Shown piece by piece: positions 35,031 to 43,224 of a DNA stretch of 64,000 bases. Under the pieces are notes generated by a model that searched no databases, was not told the DNA's origin, and worked only from the letters and a program-made list of their open reading frames with translations. A program made the translations under genes and the position numbers. Origin of the DNA: JARIHD01 sp964610985 (GTDB lineage: Bacteria > Patescibacteriota > Saccharimonadia > Saccharimonadales > UBA4665); the NCBI GenBank assembly GCA_964610985.1, contig CAZSZJ010000002.1, positions 1 to 64,000 on the forward strand. The letters run 5' to 3'. Numbering within the stretch: position 1 is the stretch's first letter; each line of letters starts with the position of its first letter.

Positions 35031-35246
35031 ATGGATAGTCTCGCATTTGGTTTGACCTATGCTATCGGTGCCGGCCTTTGTGGTATCGGTCTTGGTTTAG
35101 TTGGTTTTGGTGCTATGCAGGCCGCTGGCCGCAACCCAGAAGCAATCGGTAAAATCCGAACTCTGATGATCCTGGCTATGGCCTTTGTGGACGCCCTTGC
35201 CATCATCGGTTTGGTTGTTGCCCTTATCATTAAGTTCTTGAAGTAA
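35031..35246 (+). CDS. atpE: ATP synthase F0 subunit c
   Basis: A 71-residue hairpin of two helices joined by the polar loop GRNPE (residues 33-37). The ion-carrying carboxylate is Asp54 in AFVDALAIIG; most bacteria outside the enterobacteria have Glu here. The sodium-binding signature (Gln in helix 1 with Glu-Ser/Thr in helix 2) is absent, so proton coupling is inferred. AAGGAG stands ten bases before the ATG, a stronger site than others in the operon, which fits the high copy number of the c-ring. Confidence 0.96.
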   Translation: MDSLAFGLTYAIGAGLCGIGLGLVGFGAMQAAGRNPEAIGKIRTLMILAMAFVDALAIIGLVVALIIKFLK

Positions 35247-35267
35247 TAACGAAGGGACAGTTCCCTG

Positions 35268-35822
35268 ATGCTCGATTCATTAATTGTTGCTAGTACCGTG
35301 GCTAGGGAGCACGCCGAAGAGGCGTCGCCTGGTTTGTTGCAGGCGCTCGGCATCGATGGCAAGCTACTTATAGAGCAGGCTATCGCCTTTCTGATCTTGG
35401 TCGCCGTACTTGGTAAGTTTGTATACCCTGCCCTCATTAAGGCTATTGACCAACGCCGCGACCAGATCGAAGCCGGTCAAAAAGAAGCCAAAGAAGCTGC
35501 CGAAGCGTTGACCAAAGCCGAAGCCAAAGTGGCCGACATGCTGGCCGACGCCCGGGGGCAAGCCGACGAAGTCATTGCCCGCTCACACAAAGAAGGTCTT
35601 GCTATGGTTGCCGAAGCCGAAGAAAAGGCTAAGGTCCGCGCCGAGCAGATCGTCAAAGATGCCCGTACGCAGCTGGACGCCGAGGTGGCAAAAGCCCGCC
35701 AAGTGCTCAAAAAAGACACCATCGAATTGGTGGCCTTGGCCACTGAAAAAGTGGTCAAACAAAAGCTGGATGACCGTAAAGACGCTCAGCTCATAACAGA
35801 GGCTTTGCAGGAGACGGCGTAA
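35268..35822 (+). CDS. atpF: ATP synthase F0 subunit b
   Basis: A 184-residue peripheral stalk subunit: one transmembrane helix near residues 33-55 (AIAFLILVAVLGKFVYPAL), then a long charged coiled coil rich in Ala, Glu and Lys. There is a hydrophilic N-terminal extension of about 30 residues ahead of the helix. The stop overlaps the start of atpH by one base. Confidence 0.95.
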   Translation: MLDSLIVASTVAREHAEEASPGLLQALGIDGKLLIEQAIAFLILVAVLGKFVYPALIKAIDQRRDQIEAGQKEAKEAAEALTKAEAKVADMLADARGQADEVIARSHKEGLAMVAEAEEKAKVRAEQIVKDARTQLDAEVAKARQVLKKDTIELVALATEKVVKQKLDDRKDAQLITEALQETA

Positions 35823-36223
35823 TGGCTGCTGCACGTGTTTCACGCCGGATTTTGGCCCGCACCATTGCCACAAGGCTCATTGCCGACCCCGCTCGTGCTC
35901 GCCATTGGATTCAGGCCTTGGCCGCTTACTTGGTGGAGAATAAGCGCGAACACGAAGCCAACCTAATTGTCACCGACATCGAACGCGAACTCTTTGAACA
36001 AGACAGCCAACTGGTCGTTTCGGTCACGAGCGCCCGTCCACTAACCGGCGGCATTCGCGCGAGTCTTACCAAATTACTTACAGACCAGCTGCACGCCAAA
36101 AAAGTATTCTTAACAGAGTCTACTGACGCCGCTTTGATCGGCGGCCTCATCGCTCGCACACCAGATGCCGAACTGGATGCCAGCATTCGTACCAAGCTAA
36201 ATCGGCTCGCAACAATTGATTAA
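35822..36223 (+). CDS. atpH: ATP synthase F1 subunit delta, short form
   Basis: A 133-residue delta (OSCP) subunit by position and by its C-terminal domain (VTSARPLTG, GGLIARTPDAELDASIRTKLNRL). The usual length is about 175-180. The missing part is in the N-terminal six-helix bundle that binds the alpha subunit N termini, of which only a short stretch is present. The one-base stop/start overlap with atpF supports this start. Confidence 0.88.
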   Translation: MAAARVSRRILARTIATRLIADPARARHWIQALAAYLVENKREHEANLIVTDIERELFEQDSQLVVSVTSARPLTGGIRASLTKLLTDQLHAKKVFLTESTDAALIGGLIARTPDAELDASIRTKLNRLATID

Positions 36224-36265
36224 TCAGACGCCCCCGGGGAAAGAACAGGAGAATAATAAAACAAC

Positions 36266-37816
36266 ATGAGTGAGCTTAAAGTCCAAGAACTATCAGCCGA
36301 GCTCCGCGACGCGATCCAGAATTTGCGTGATCGCCAGGGCCTCGAAGAAGCCGGTATTGTTACCCGTGTGGGTGACGGCGTGGCTTGGGTGTATGGCCTG
36401 CGCAGCGCCGGTTATAACGAAGTGCTTGAAATCGCCACTTCAGACGGCGGTTCGGTAACGGCTTTTGCCCTTAACCTGCTCGAAGACGAAATTGGCGCGG
36501 TGATCTTGGGCGACGACTCTCAGGTTGTTGCCGGCAGCAAGGTTAGTCTGACCGGAAAAATCCTCGACGTTCCTGTCGGTCCCGAACTAGTTGGCCGCGT
36601 GGTTGACCCATTGGGTCGCCCTCTCGACGGCAAAGGTCCGATCAAAACCAAACAACGCAACCCCATCGAACGCCGTGCTCCTGGCGTGATGGACCGCCAA
36701 TCTGTTTCCGAACCGGTCATGACCGGTCTCGTGGCTATCGACACCATGGTTCCTATCGGCCGTGGTCAGCGTGAGCTTATCATTGGTGACCGCCAAACGG
36801 GTAAAACCGCGATTGCTATCGACACCATGATCAACCAGGCTAAGCAAAAAACCGGCATTATCAATGTGTACGTGGCCGTTGGTCAAAAGCGCTCCAAGGT
36901 TGCCGCTTTGATTGAGCGCCTCAAGCGCGAAGGCGTGATGGACCAAACTATCGTGGTCGCAACCAGTCCTGCCGACCCTGCTCCGCTGCTCTACCTGGCC
37001 CCCTACGCTGGCTGTGCCATGGGCGAATATTTCCGAGACAACAAGGGTCACGCTCTTATCATTTACGATGACCTGACCAAACATGCCGTGGCTTATCGTC
37101 AGATGTCACTCTTGCTTCGCCGTCCTCCGGGCCGCGAAGCCTATCCTGGTGACGTGTTCTACCTGCACTCCCGTCTTTTGGAGCGCGCCGCTAAGCTGAA
37201 TGATGAACTTGGTGCTGGTTCATTGACCGCTCTGCCGATCATCGAAACGCAGGCTGGTGACATTTCGGCGTACATTCCGACCAACGTCATCTCCATTACC
37301 GACGGTCAGATTTTCCTCGAAACCAACCTGTTCTACCAGGGTATCCGCCCTGCTATTTCGGTTGGTTTGTCGGTTTCACGTGTGGGTGGTGCCGCTCAGA
37401 CCAAGGCTATTAAGACTGTTTCCGGTGGTCTAAAACTTTCGCTAGCGCAGTTCCGTGAACTGGCTTCGTTTGCTCAGTTCTCGAGTGATTTGGATGCTGA
37501 TACCAAGCGCACCATCGAACGCGGTCAGCGCCTCACCGAACTCCTCAAGCAAAAACAGTACAGCCCGCTCAGCATTGCCGAACAGGCCGTGAGTGTGTTG
37601 GCTGCTACCAAGGGTGCATTTGATGAAGTTCCGACCGACAAGGTTAAAGACGCTCAGGCCGAGCTGATTTCCCTGCTCGAAGACAAGCATGCAGACGTCA
37701 TGAAGACTTTGAATACTGGCGACAAGCCAACCGAAGAGCTACAAAAGACCGTACTCGCTGCTGCCGAAAAAGTAGCCAAAACCTATGTCGCTACAACAAG
37801 GAAGGTCGAGAAATAA
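36266..37816 (+). CDS. atpA: ATP synthase F1 subunit alpha
   Basis: The 516-residue alpha subunit holds the non-catalytic nucleotide site. The P-loop GDRQTGKT is at residues 174-181. The region with LPIIETQAGDISAYIPTNVISITDGQ is fully conserved. Length and domain order are normal. GGAG lies 14-17 bases upstream. The next gene, a small orphan, starts one base after the stop. Confidence 0.98.
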   Translation: MSELKVQELSAELRDAIQNLRDRQGLEEAGIVTRVGDGVAWVYGLRSAGYNEVLEIATSDGGSVTAFALNLLEDEIGAVILGDDSQVVAGSKVSLTGKILDVPVGPELVGRVVDPLGRPLDGKGPIKTKQRNPIERRAPGVMDRQSVSEPVMTGLVAIDTMVPIGRGQRELIIGDRQTGKTAIAIDTMINQAKQKTGIINVYVAVGQKRSKVAALIERLKREGVMDQTIVVATSPADPAPLLYLAPYAGCAMGEYFRDNKGHALIIYDDLTKHAVAYRQMSLLLRRPPGREAYPGDVFYLHSRLLERAAKLNDELGAGSLTALPIIETQAGDISAYIPTNVISITDGQIFLETNLFYQGIRPAISVGLSVSRVGGAAQTKAIKTVSGGLKLSLAQFRELASFAQFSSDLDADTKRTIERGQRLTELLKQKQYSPLSIAEQAVSVLAATKGAFDEVPTDKVKDAQAELISLLEDKHADVMKTLNTGDKPTEELQKTVLAAAEKVAKTYVATTRKVEK

Positions 37817-37817
37817 C

Positions 37818-38174
37818 GTGGAAAGACCGGAAAAACGACGCGATCCACGCCTGCATCCTATTGATCCGCATGCTGTTGACCGCATAGGTGCTTTCCGTGC
37901 TGGTGAGACTCCCCCGGTCGTACTAGGTAATGCGCTGGCTCATTGTTTGCAGAATATTGAACCTGCCAAAATAGGGGCAGTCTTGGCGGGTGATATGTCG
38001 CTTGGTTATGGAGACGAGCATCCGGCCAATACCGTGGTTAGAGCTTTATTTCCTCACGATAGGGTCGACCAGTCACATTTAACTGACCCTGCTTTTCGAG
38101 AGACAGCCTACGCCCTTGGCCTGGCGCGAGAGTATAGCCCTAATGCAGAAATCGGGGTCGCTAACCATGGCTAG
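37818..38174 (+). CDS. Orphan small protein between atpA and atpG
   Basis: A 118-residue hypothetical protein. I chose the GTG at 37818, one base after the atpA stop; AAGG lies inside the end of atpA. It overlaps atpG by eight bases. The protein is soluble and has a segment VVLGNALAHCL followed about 50 residues later by LTDPAFRETAYALGLA. Comparable G-x-x-x-A and (D/T)P(x)3-R-x-A-x segments occur in the other two orphans of this operon, which hints at common origin. Its place suggests a role linked to assembly or control of the ATP synthase, or selfish hitch-hiking in a well-expressed operon. No known family fits. Confidence 0.65.
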   Translation: MERPEKRRDPRLHPIDPHAVDRIGAFRAGETPPVVLGNALAHCLQNIEPAKIGAVLAGDMSLGYGDEHPANTVVRALFPHDRVDQSHLTDPAFRETAYALGLAREYSPNAEIGVANHG

Positions 38175-39042
38175 TAGACAGCAAATTAAACAGCGGATCA
38201 GTTCGGTTAAAAGTACCAAGCAGATTACCAAGGCGATGCAGTTAGTTGCAGCCAGCAAACTGCGCCGGGCGCAAGAAGCGGCCGCCGGCCCTCGGGCGTA
38301 CGCCGAACTGGCTCGCGGTATTTTGGCACGCCTCCGTCACATCGCTGGCGGCGAAAGCGAATCGTATCTGTTTACTGATCGTCCAGTCAAAAACCGATTG
38401 CTCATGGTTGTTACTGGTGACCGCGGCCTAGCTGGTGCGTATAACTCCAACGTTATCCGCCGCATGCTAACCGAACTAACGAGTGACCGCGATAAAGGTA
38501 TTGCGACATCAGTTATTGTCATCGGCCGCCAAGCGGCACATGCCGCCGGACGCATTGCCGGTCTTGACATTCATGCCGCCTACCAAGGCCTGCCCGACAA
38601 GCCCGACGCCGACACGCTGCGGCCTATTCTTTCGACGGCCGTTAGCCTGTTTGCCGAGCGTAAAGTGGATGCAGTCGACCTGATCTATACCAAATTTATC
38701 TCGACCGTTAACCAAGAAGTGCTATCGAAGCGTCTCTTGCCTGCCGGGCTTGACCAGGAACCAAGCGAAGAAAAGGTTGAAGACGGCGAAGTAACTGTCG
38801 AACCGTCGGTCGAAGCGTTGCTGCGCTCGACCACCGTGCGCCTCCTGGATGCGCAGATTTATCAGGCTCTTTTGGAAGCAGCCGCCAGCGAACATTCCAT
38901 GCGCATGCTGGCCATGAAAAATGCCACCGATAACGCCAGCGACATCGTCGACGACCTGACGCTCGAATTCAACAATGCCCGCCAAGCGGCCATTACCCAA
39001 GAATTGGCCGAAATCAGCGGCGGCGCGGAGGCCATAAAATGA
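38167..39042 (+). CDS. atpG: ATP synthase F1 subunit gamma
   Basis: The 291-residue central stalk subunit. The N terminus MASRQQIKQRISSVKSTKQITKAMQLVAASKLRRAQ and the C-terminal helix with MLAMKNATDNASDIVDDLTLEFNNARQAAITQEL are typical. The start at 38167 lies within the end of the preceding orphan; an in-frame ATG at 38116 would add 17 residues before the conserved N terminus and is rejected. Confidence 0.97.
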   Translation: MASRQQIKQRISSVKSTKQITKAMQLVAASKLRRAQEAAAGPRAYAELARGILARLRHIAGGESESYLFTDRPVKNRLLMVVTGDRGLAGAYNSNVIRRMLTELTSDRDKGIATSVIVIGRQAAHAAGRIAGLDIHAAYQGLPDKPDADTLRPILSTAVSLFAERKVDAVDLIYTKFISTVNQEVLSKRLLPAGLDQEPSEEKVEDGEVTVEPSVEALLRSTTVRLLDAQIYQALLEAAASEHSMRMLAMKNATDNASDIVDDLTLEFNNARQAAITQELAEISGGAEAIK

Positions 39043-39386
39043 GGCGCGATAGTAACGTGGACGCTTGGGTGGGTATGGTTCCAGAGGCTCCGTTCTTTTC
39101 TTTGGTAAGCGAGCTTGGCTATCAGAGGGCCGACTGGCCGGAGCATGTAATAACCGCTGGCACTAGCGTAGCAAGACTATGCGCAGCTATGTCCCTACCT
39201 GAGGGGTCCTCGTCTGAAGATGCAAGTGATCTGTCGGAGCAACAGATATCCGTAGCTACACCGTCTGACAGGGCTAGGGCCGCGCGTTTTTTGGCGCTGG
39301 CGAATCACACCAGCCCGCCCGACCTCGGATTGATGCAAGTACAGGTAGCAGATCTAATAACCCCCACCCACGAAGGAGAACAATAA
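39039..39386 (+). CDS. Orphan small protein between atpG and atpD
   Basis: A 115-residue hypothetical protein that starts inside the atpG stop (four-base ATGA overlap) and ends on the first base of atpD. It is soluble, with a middle segment VITAGTSVARLCAAM, a Ser/Glu-rich loop and a helix TPSDRARAARFLALAN. This order resembles that of the other two inserted orphans. It should be made in a fixed ratio to gamma and beta subunits through coupling. No family is known to me. Confidence 0.65.
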   Translation: MRRDSNVDAWVGMVPEAPFFSLVSELGYQRADWPEHVITAGTSVARLCAAMSLPEGSSSEDASDLSEQQISVATPSDRARAARFLALANHTSPPDLGLMQVQVADLITPTHEGEQ

Positions 39387-40783
39387 TGGCAACAGCAAAA
39401 GATAACCCCAAGACCGGCACCGGACAAGTTGTCCAAGTGGTTGGTGTGGTGGTCGATGTTGAGTTTGCGGCTGGTCAGCTGCCCGCGATCAACAATGCCC
39501 TCCAGGCCGACCTACATGGTCAAAAACTCGTACTTGAGGTCGCTCAGCACCTCAGCGAAACATCGGTGCGTACCGTTGCGTTGTCGAGCACCGATGGCCT
39601 GAGACGCGGCGCAAAGATCATCAACACCGGCGCGCCAATTAGTGTTCCTGTGGGCAAAGAAACCCAGGGCCGCATGTTTAACGTGATCGGTGAGCCAATT
39701 GACGGTAAGGGCGGCACCTTTAAAGAGCACTCGCCCATCCACCGCGCTGCGCCAACACTCGAAGAGCAGTCTGGCTCGGTTGAAATTCTCGAAACCGGCA
39801 TTAAGGTCATCGACTTGATCTGTCCGATCGTCAAGGGTGGTAAGGTCGGTCTGTTCGGTGGTGCTGGTGTCGGTAAAACCGTGACCATCGAAGAACTTAT
39901 TAACAACATCGCCCGTTTCCACAGTGGTAGTTCGGTCTTTGCCGGTGTTGGTGAACGTACCCGCGAAGGTAACGACCTCTACCACGAAATGGCCGAAGCT
40001 GGCGTGCTGGACAAGACTTCACTGGTCTTCGGTCAGATGAACGAGCCGCCTGGTGCGCGTCTGCGTGTTGCTCTTTCTGGCCTGACCATGGCGGAAAAAT
40101 TCCGCGACGAAGGCCAGGATGTGCTGCTATTTGTGGACAACATTTTCCGCTTTACGCAGGCTGGTTCTGAGGTTTCTGCCCTCTTGGGCCGCTTACCTTC
40201 TGCCGTGGGTTACCAGCCTAACCTCCAACAGGAAATGGGTATGCTACAAGAGCGCATTACCTCTACCAAAGCTGGTTCGATTACATCGGTGCAGGCCGTG
40301 TACGTGCCTGCCGACGACCTTACTGACCCGGCTCCGGCAACTACATTTGCTCACCTGGACTCGACCATTACGCTTAACCGTGCACTGACCGACATCGGTA
40401 TCTACCCCGCTGTTGACCCGCTCGATAGTAGCTCGACCGTACTCGACCCCGAAATTGTCGGCGAAGAACACTACAAAGTGGCCCGCGAAGTACAGCGTAT
40501 TTTGCAGCGCTACAAGGATCTTCAGGATATCATCGCCATCCTGGGTATGGAAGAATTGTCCGACGAAGACAAAAAGACGGTTGCCCGCGCCCGCCGCATT
40601 CAGCGCTTCCTGAGCCAGCCGTTCTTTGTGGCCGAGAAGTTTACCGGCAACGTAGGTAAATATGTATCGCTCAAAGACACCGTTAAATCATTCCGCGAAA
40701 TCCTGGATGGCAAGCATGACGACAAACCTGAGTCCGCGTTCTATATGAAGGGCGACATTAGCGAGGTGAAGGCGGCGGCATGA
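39386..40783 (+). CDS. atpD: ATP synthase F1 subunit beta
   Basis: The 465-residue catalytic subunit. The P-loop GGAGVGKT is at residues 158-165, the catalytic Glu is in VGERTREGNDLYHEM, and DELSEED near the C terminus appears as MEELSDEDK. All family blocks are present and length is normal. The start overlaps the stop of the preceding orphan by one base; a GAAGGAG site lies nine to fifteen bases upstream. Confidence 0.98.
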   Translation: MATAKDNPKTGTGQVVQVVGVVVDVEFAAGQLPAINNALQADLHGQKLVLEVAQHLSETSVRTVALSSTDGLRRGAKIINTGAPISVPVGKETQGRMFNVIGEPIDGKGGTFKEHSPIHRAAPTLEEQSGSVEILETGIKVIDLICPIVKGGKVGLFGGAGVGKTVTIEELINNIARFHSGSSVFAGVGERTREGNDLYHEMAEAGVLDKTSLVFGQMNEPPGARLRVALSGLTMAEKFRDEGQDVLLFVDNIFRFTQAGSEVSALLGRLPSAVGYQPNLQQEMGMLQERITSTKAGSITSVQAVYVPADDLTDPAPATTFAHLDSTITLNRALTDIGIYPAVDPLDSSSTVLDPEIVGEEHYKVAREVQRILQRYKDLQDIIAILGMEELSDEDKKTVARARRIQRFLSQPFFVAEKFTGNVGKYVSLKDTVKSFREILDGKHDDKPESAFYMKGDISEVKAAA

Positions 40784-41064
40784 GCGAAGGGTCGCCTGAG
40801 GTAAGATCTTCATTCTCTTGGCTTGAGGGAGCCGCCCCCGGGTTTGACGGTGCCACCTCTGAGCTCATGACATACGCGCCGAGACTTCCGTTTTCTGCGG
40901 TTGCAGGCTCTGAATCGGCTGCCTTATCGGCGCTTTTAGGGCCAGATCCCCGAGTGATTGAATCGCAGGATGATCTCTGGCCCGATTTTGCGGACTTACC
41001 TTCCTATACACAGGCAGAATATTGGGTGAATCACCAACCCGACAGTGAGGTATATAAGATATGA
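40780..41064 (+). CDS. Orphan small protein between atpD and atpC
   Basis: A 94-residue hypothetical protein with four-base overlaps at both ends, to atpD and to atpC. It is acidic and soluble, with FSAVAGSESAALSALLG, then DLPSYTQAEYWV near the C terminus. The layout resembles that of the other two orphans in this operon. Overlap at both ends means it is translated as part of the ATP synthase set. I know no homologue. Confidence 0.65.
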   Translation: MSEGSPEVRSSFSWLEGAAPGFDGATSELMTYAPRLPFSAVAGSESAALSALLGPDPRVIESQDDLWPDFADLPSYTQAEYWVNHQPDSEVYKI

Positions 41065-41483
41065 AATTCCAATTAGTTTCGCTTGACGGCGTAAAGTTTG
41101 GCGGCGATGCGTATTCGATCGTGCTGCCAACAGCCGCTGGCCAGGTGACGATCATGCCTGGTCATGAACCGTTGCTGGGCGTCGTTGTCCCGGGTGTAAT
41201 CGTCGTGCGCCGCGACAAAAGCGACCTCGATACGCACCTGGAACATTACGCGACCAACGGCGGCGTGCTTGAAGTCGGCAAAGAAGGTGTTCGCGTTCTG
41301 GTAGACGAAGCCACGCATGGCGACGAAATCAATGAAGCCGAAGCCGAAAAAGCCCACCAGGCCGCACTTGACCTACGCAAAAATGCCAAAGACCAGATAG
41401 AACTGGACAAAGCCCAGGCTTTGGTCGACCGCACCGCCGTACGTTTGCAGGTTGCTGGACTGCGCCGACGTCACCGCCGATAA
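41061..41483 (+). CDS. atpC: ATP synthase F1 subunit epsilon
   Basis: A 140-residue epsilon subunit: an N-terminal beta sandwich (FQLVSLDGVKFGGDAYSIVLPTAAGQVTIMPGHEPLLGVV) and a C-terminal helical hairpin (EAEKAHQAALDLRKNAKDQIELDKAQ), which can inhibit ATP hydrolysis. It is the last gene of the operon and overlaps the preceding orphan by four bases. Confidence 0.95.
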   Translation: MKFQLVSLDGVKFGGDAYSIVLPTAAGQVTIMPGHEPLLGVVVPGVIVVRRDKSDLDTHLEHYATNGGVLEVGKEGVRVLVDEATHGDEINEAEAEKAHQAALDLRKNAKDQIELDKAQALVDRTAVRLQVAGLRRRHRR

Positions 41484-41491
41484 TGTAGCAC

Positions 41492-41520
41492 TTGTTGATC
41501 GCCTGCTTGCGATGTATAGT
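41492..41520 (+). promoter_or_regulatory. Promoter placed on a start codon
   Basis: TTGTTG (41492-41497) and TATAGT (41515-41520) are 17 bases apart, and the ATG at 41529 follows after eight bases. The gene is therefore transcribed separately from the atp operon and is probably leaderless. Confidence 0.55.
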
Positions 41521-41528
41521 AATCGCCT

Positions 41529-42398
41529 ATGAGTAATATTTTAGCCAATGCGGCCGAGATGGGCCGAAGTTACGATTTTTTTACAGACCCTAACTCCTAC
41601 GGTGCGTTTGAACTGACATCAGAGCACCAGTTGCCTACCATATGCATTGATCCCCGCGATGAAGATCGGGAGCAATTAAAGATTGCCTGTCAGACGCCAG
41701 GCGCGATTATCGGCAAAGGTAGAGATGCGAGTCTCGCATTAACGGCCAATGATTCCGAGGGCGTCTTGTATACCGTGGAACAAGGAATGGAGTATGACGG
41801 CAGCCTTCAACGCCAAACAGTATCAGGTGGCGGTCACCCTGCATGTAAATATAATGAAGGGTTGGTGTCGGTCGACAACGAGATTATCGATCCACAAGAC
41901 GAGACGATGGATGTGTTGCGTGAGTTTATCCGCCGGTATGGGCTGGAGGACGCCCGCGTAAAGAGCTTTATTATACGGATCCAGGACGCGGCTAAAAGAA
42001 TCCGAGACAGCAAGCCGGAGCATAATCCTGACCAACTCTTAGCGTACGCCGATAAGCTGTATCCCGGGCAAAATAACGTAGCGCCTATGGTGGGCGAAAA
42101 CCGCGCCGGCTTTTACATTCTTAATCACCATCCTCGCATCGGTCTCAAACGCAAAGATGTGCACCGCGGCGACAAGCCTTTGGTGGTTCAGGCGTATCAT
42201 GACAATGTCTATGCGTCGGTACACAATTTGAGTGATATGCGCGGTATGAGTCCCGAGGTAAGAGACTTGCGCTTGGCTGCATTGCTCCTGCGATCGGCGG
42301 CCACCCGGACTGTCGTGTGCGCTGGCAACAAAGACATGAAATTGCTGCATGTCGTCCCTACGGCCCACGGCACGCAAATAGAAGAAGGCTATTTCTAA
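41529..42398 (+). CDS. Carbonic-anhydrase-like orphan (CxDxR ... HxxC)
   Basis: A soluble 289-residue protein with no clear overall match, but with the zinc-site pattern of beta-class carbonic anhydrases: Cys39-x-Asp41-x-Arg43 in ICIDPRDED, a PGA segment at 57-59, and His103-x-x-Cys106 in GGGHPACKYNEG. In E. coli Can the corresponding spacing from first Cys to His is 56; here it is 64. The cadmium-type carbonic anhydrase family has a related arrangement. The C-terminal 150 residues are not familiar. If it is an anhydrase it would interconvert CO2 and bicarbonate and could work with the DabAB transporter of this genome. Alternatively it may bind metal for another purpose. Confidence 0.55.
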   Translation: MSNILANAAEMGRSYDFFTDPNSYGAFELTSEHQLPTICIDPRDEDREQLKIACQTPGAIIGKGRDASLALTANDSEGVLYTVEQGMEYDGSLQRQTVSGGGHPACKYNEGLVSVDNEIIDPQDETMDVLREFIRRYGLEDARVKSFIIRIQDAAKRIRDSKPEHNPDQLLAYADKLYPGQNNVAPMVGENRAGFYILNHHPRIGLKRKDVHRGDKPLVVQAYHDNVYASVHNLSDMRGMSPEVRDLRLAALLLRSAATRTVVCAGNKDMKLLHVVPTAHGTQIEEGYF

Positions 42399-42424
42399 AG
42401 AATACCCATTAACGGACAGGTAGT

Positions 42425-43111
42425 ATGACAGAGAAGAGCACGCAGTCTCCTTCCTTCGACAAAAAGCGTATTCGCGCTGAACGTGAGTTTCGTCGTTTGG
42501 TGAGTCGATGCCTAGATCCGGTTACATGGGATGATTGGACCCGAACGGGCGGGTTTTTTGAACAACAGCCAAAGAGTTTGGTCCGCCGTCGAACGGTAAA
42601 CATCGAGCGGTTATTTCCAATCGTATGTTTTCAGGAACTGTGGCCACTACACGATGATTCGGCATGGCCCGGCCCGAGACTTAAGATGGATAGCGCTGAT
42701 GCAGAGGTGAACTGGATCATGACTATTAATCAAACAGAAACAGCCCCATTTTCCAGTCGTTGGCGAAGTCGAAGATCGACCCTAGCGGCAGAGCGGAGCC
42801 GCTATACCGTTGCTATTGACGCAGGCTATCGCACTGAGCCGGTTTTTCCTCCGCACCGTGTCCTTACCGAAGAAGAAATAGAAGACTTTCTGCCCTACGG
42901 TGGCTACCAGGAAATAATTACGGCGAAACGTAAGGACCAGCCTAGGGATCGTTACGCCGTAGAGGATGAAGATGACGCACTTTCTATCGGATGGTATTCT
43001 TCCAACAAGGCAGTGGGCTGGCCGGAGGTTGCACCCATACAAACCCAGGCTAAGCTCGATATCTTGATACAGCTGAACGATCTAATCTTTTCTCAGACCT
43101 TAGATTTATAG
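42425..43111 (+). CDS. Hypothetical protein, tandem paralogue 1
   Basis: A soluble 228-residue protein, not recognised. It shares its C-terminal layout with the gene at 43225: LTEEEIEDFLPYGGYQEII, then YAVEDEDDALSIGWY and a final LIQLNDLIFS, so the two are paralogues. A basic Arg-rich N-terminal region precedes. It follows the carbonic-anhydrase-like gene by 26 bases and may be cotranscribed with it. Confidence 0.65.
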   Translation: MTEKSTQSPSFDKKRIRAEREFRRLVSRCLDPVTWDDWTRTGGFFEQQPKSLVRRRTVNIERLFPIVCFQELWPLHDDSAWPGPRLKMDSADAEVNWIMTINQTETAPFSSRWRSRRSTLAAERSRYTVAIDAGYRTEPVFPPHRVLTEEEIEDFLPYGGYQEIITAKRKDQPRDRYAVEDEDDALSIGWYSSNKAVGWPEVAPIQTQAKLDILIQLNDLIFSQTLDL

Positions 43112-43224
43112 CAGGCTAGGCTGCCTTGCTCGGTTACGCGTGCTGGGTCATTTTTGCTGCTTGTAGTGGCGTTGACCATGCTAATGCCCTTAGTTTAAGA
43201 TGTGCTTAAATATAATCCAATAAG

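Noticed and set aside
38116..38166. N-terminal extension of atpG
   Set aside because: The extra 17 residues are not part of the conserved gamma N terminus and come from the overlapping orphan in another frame.
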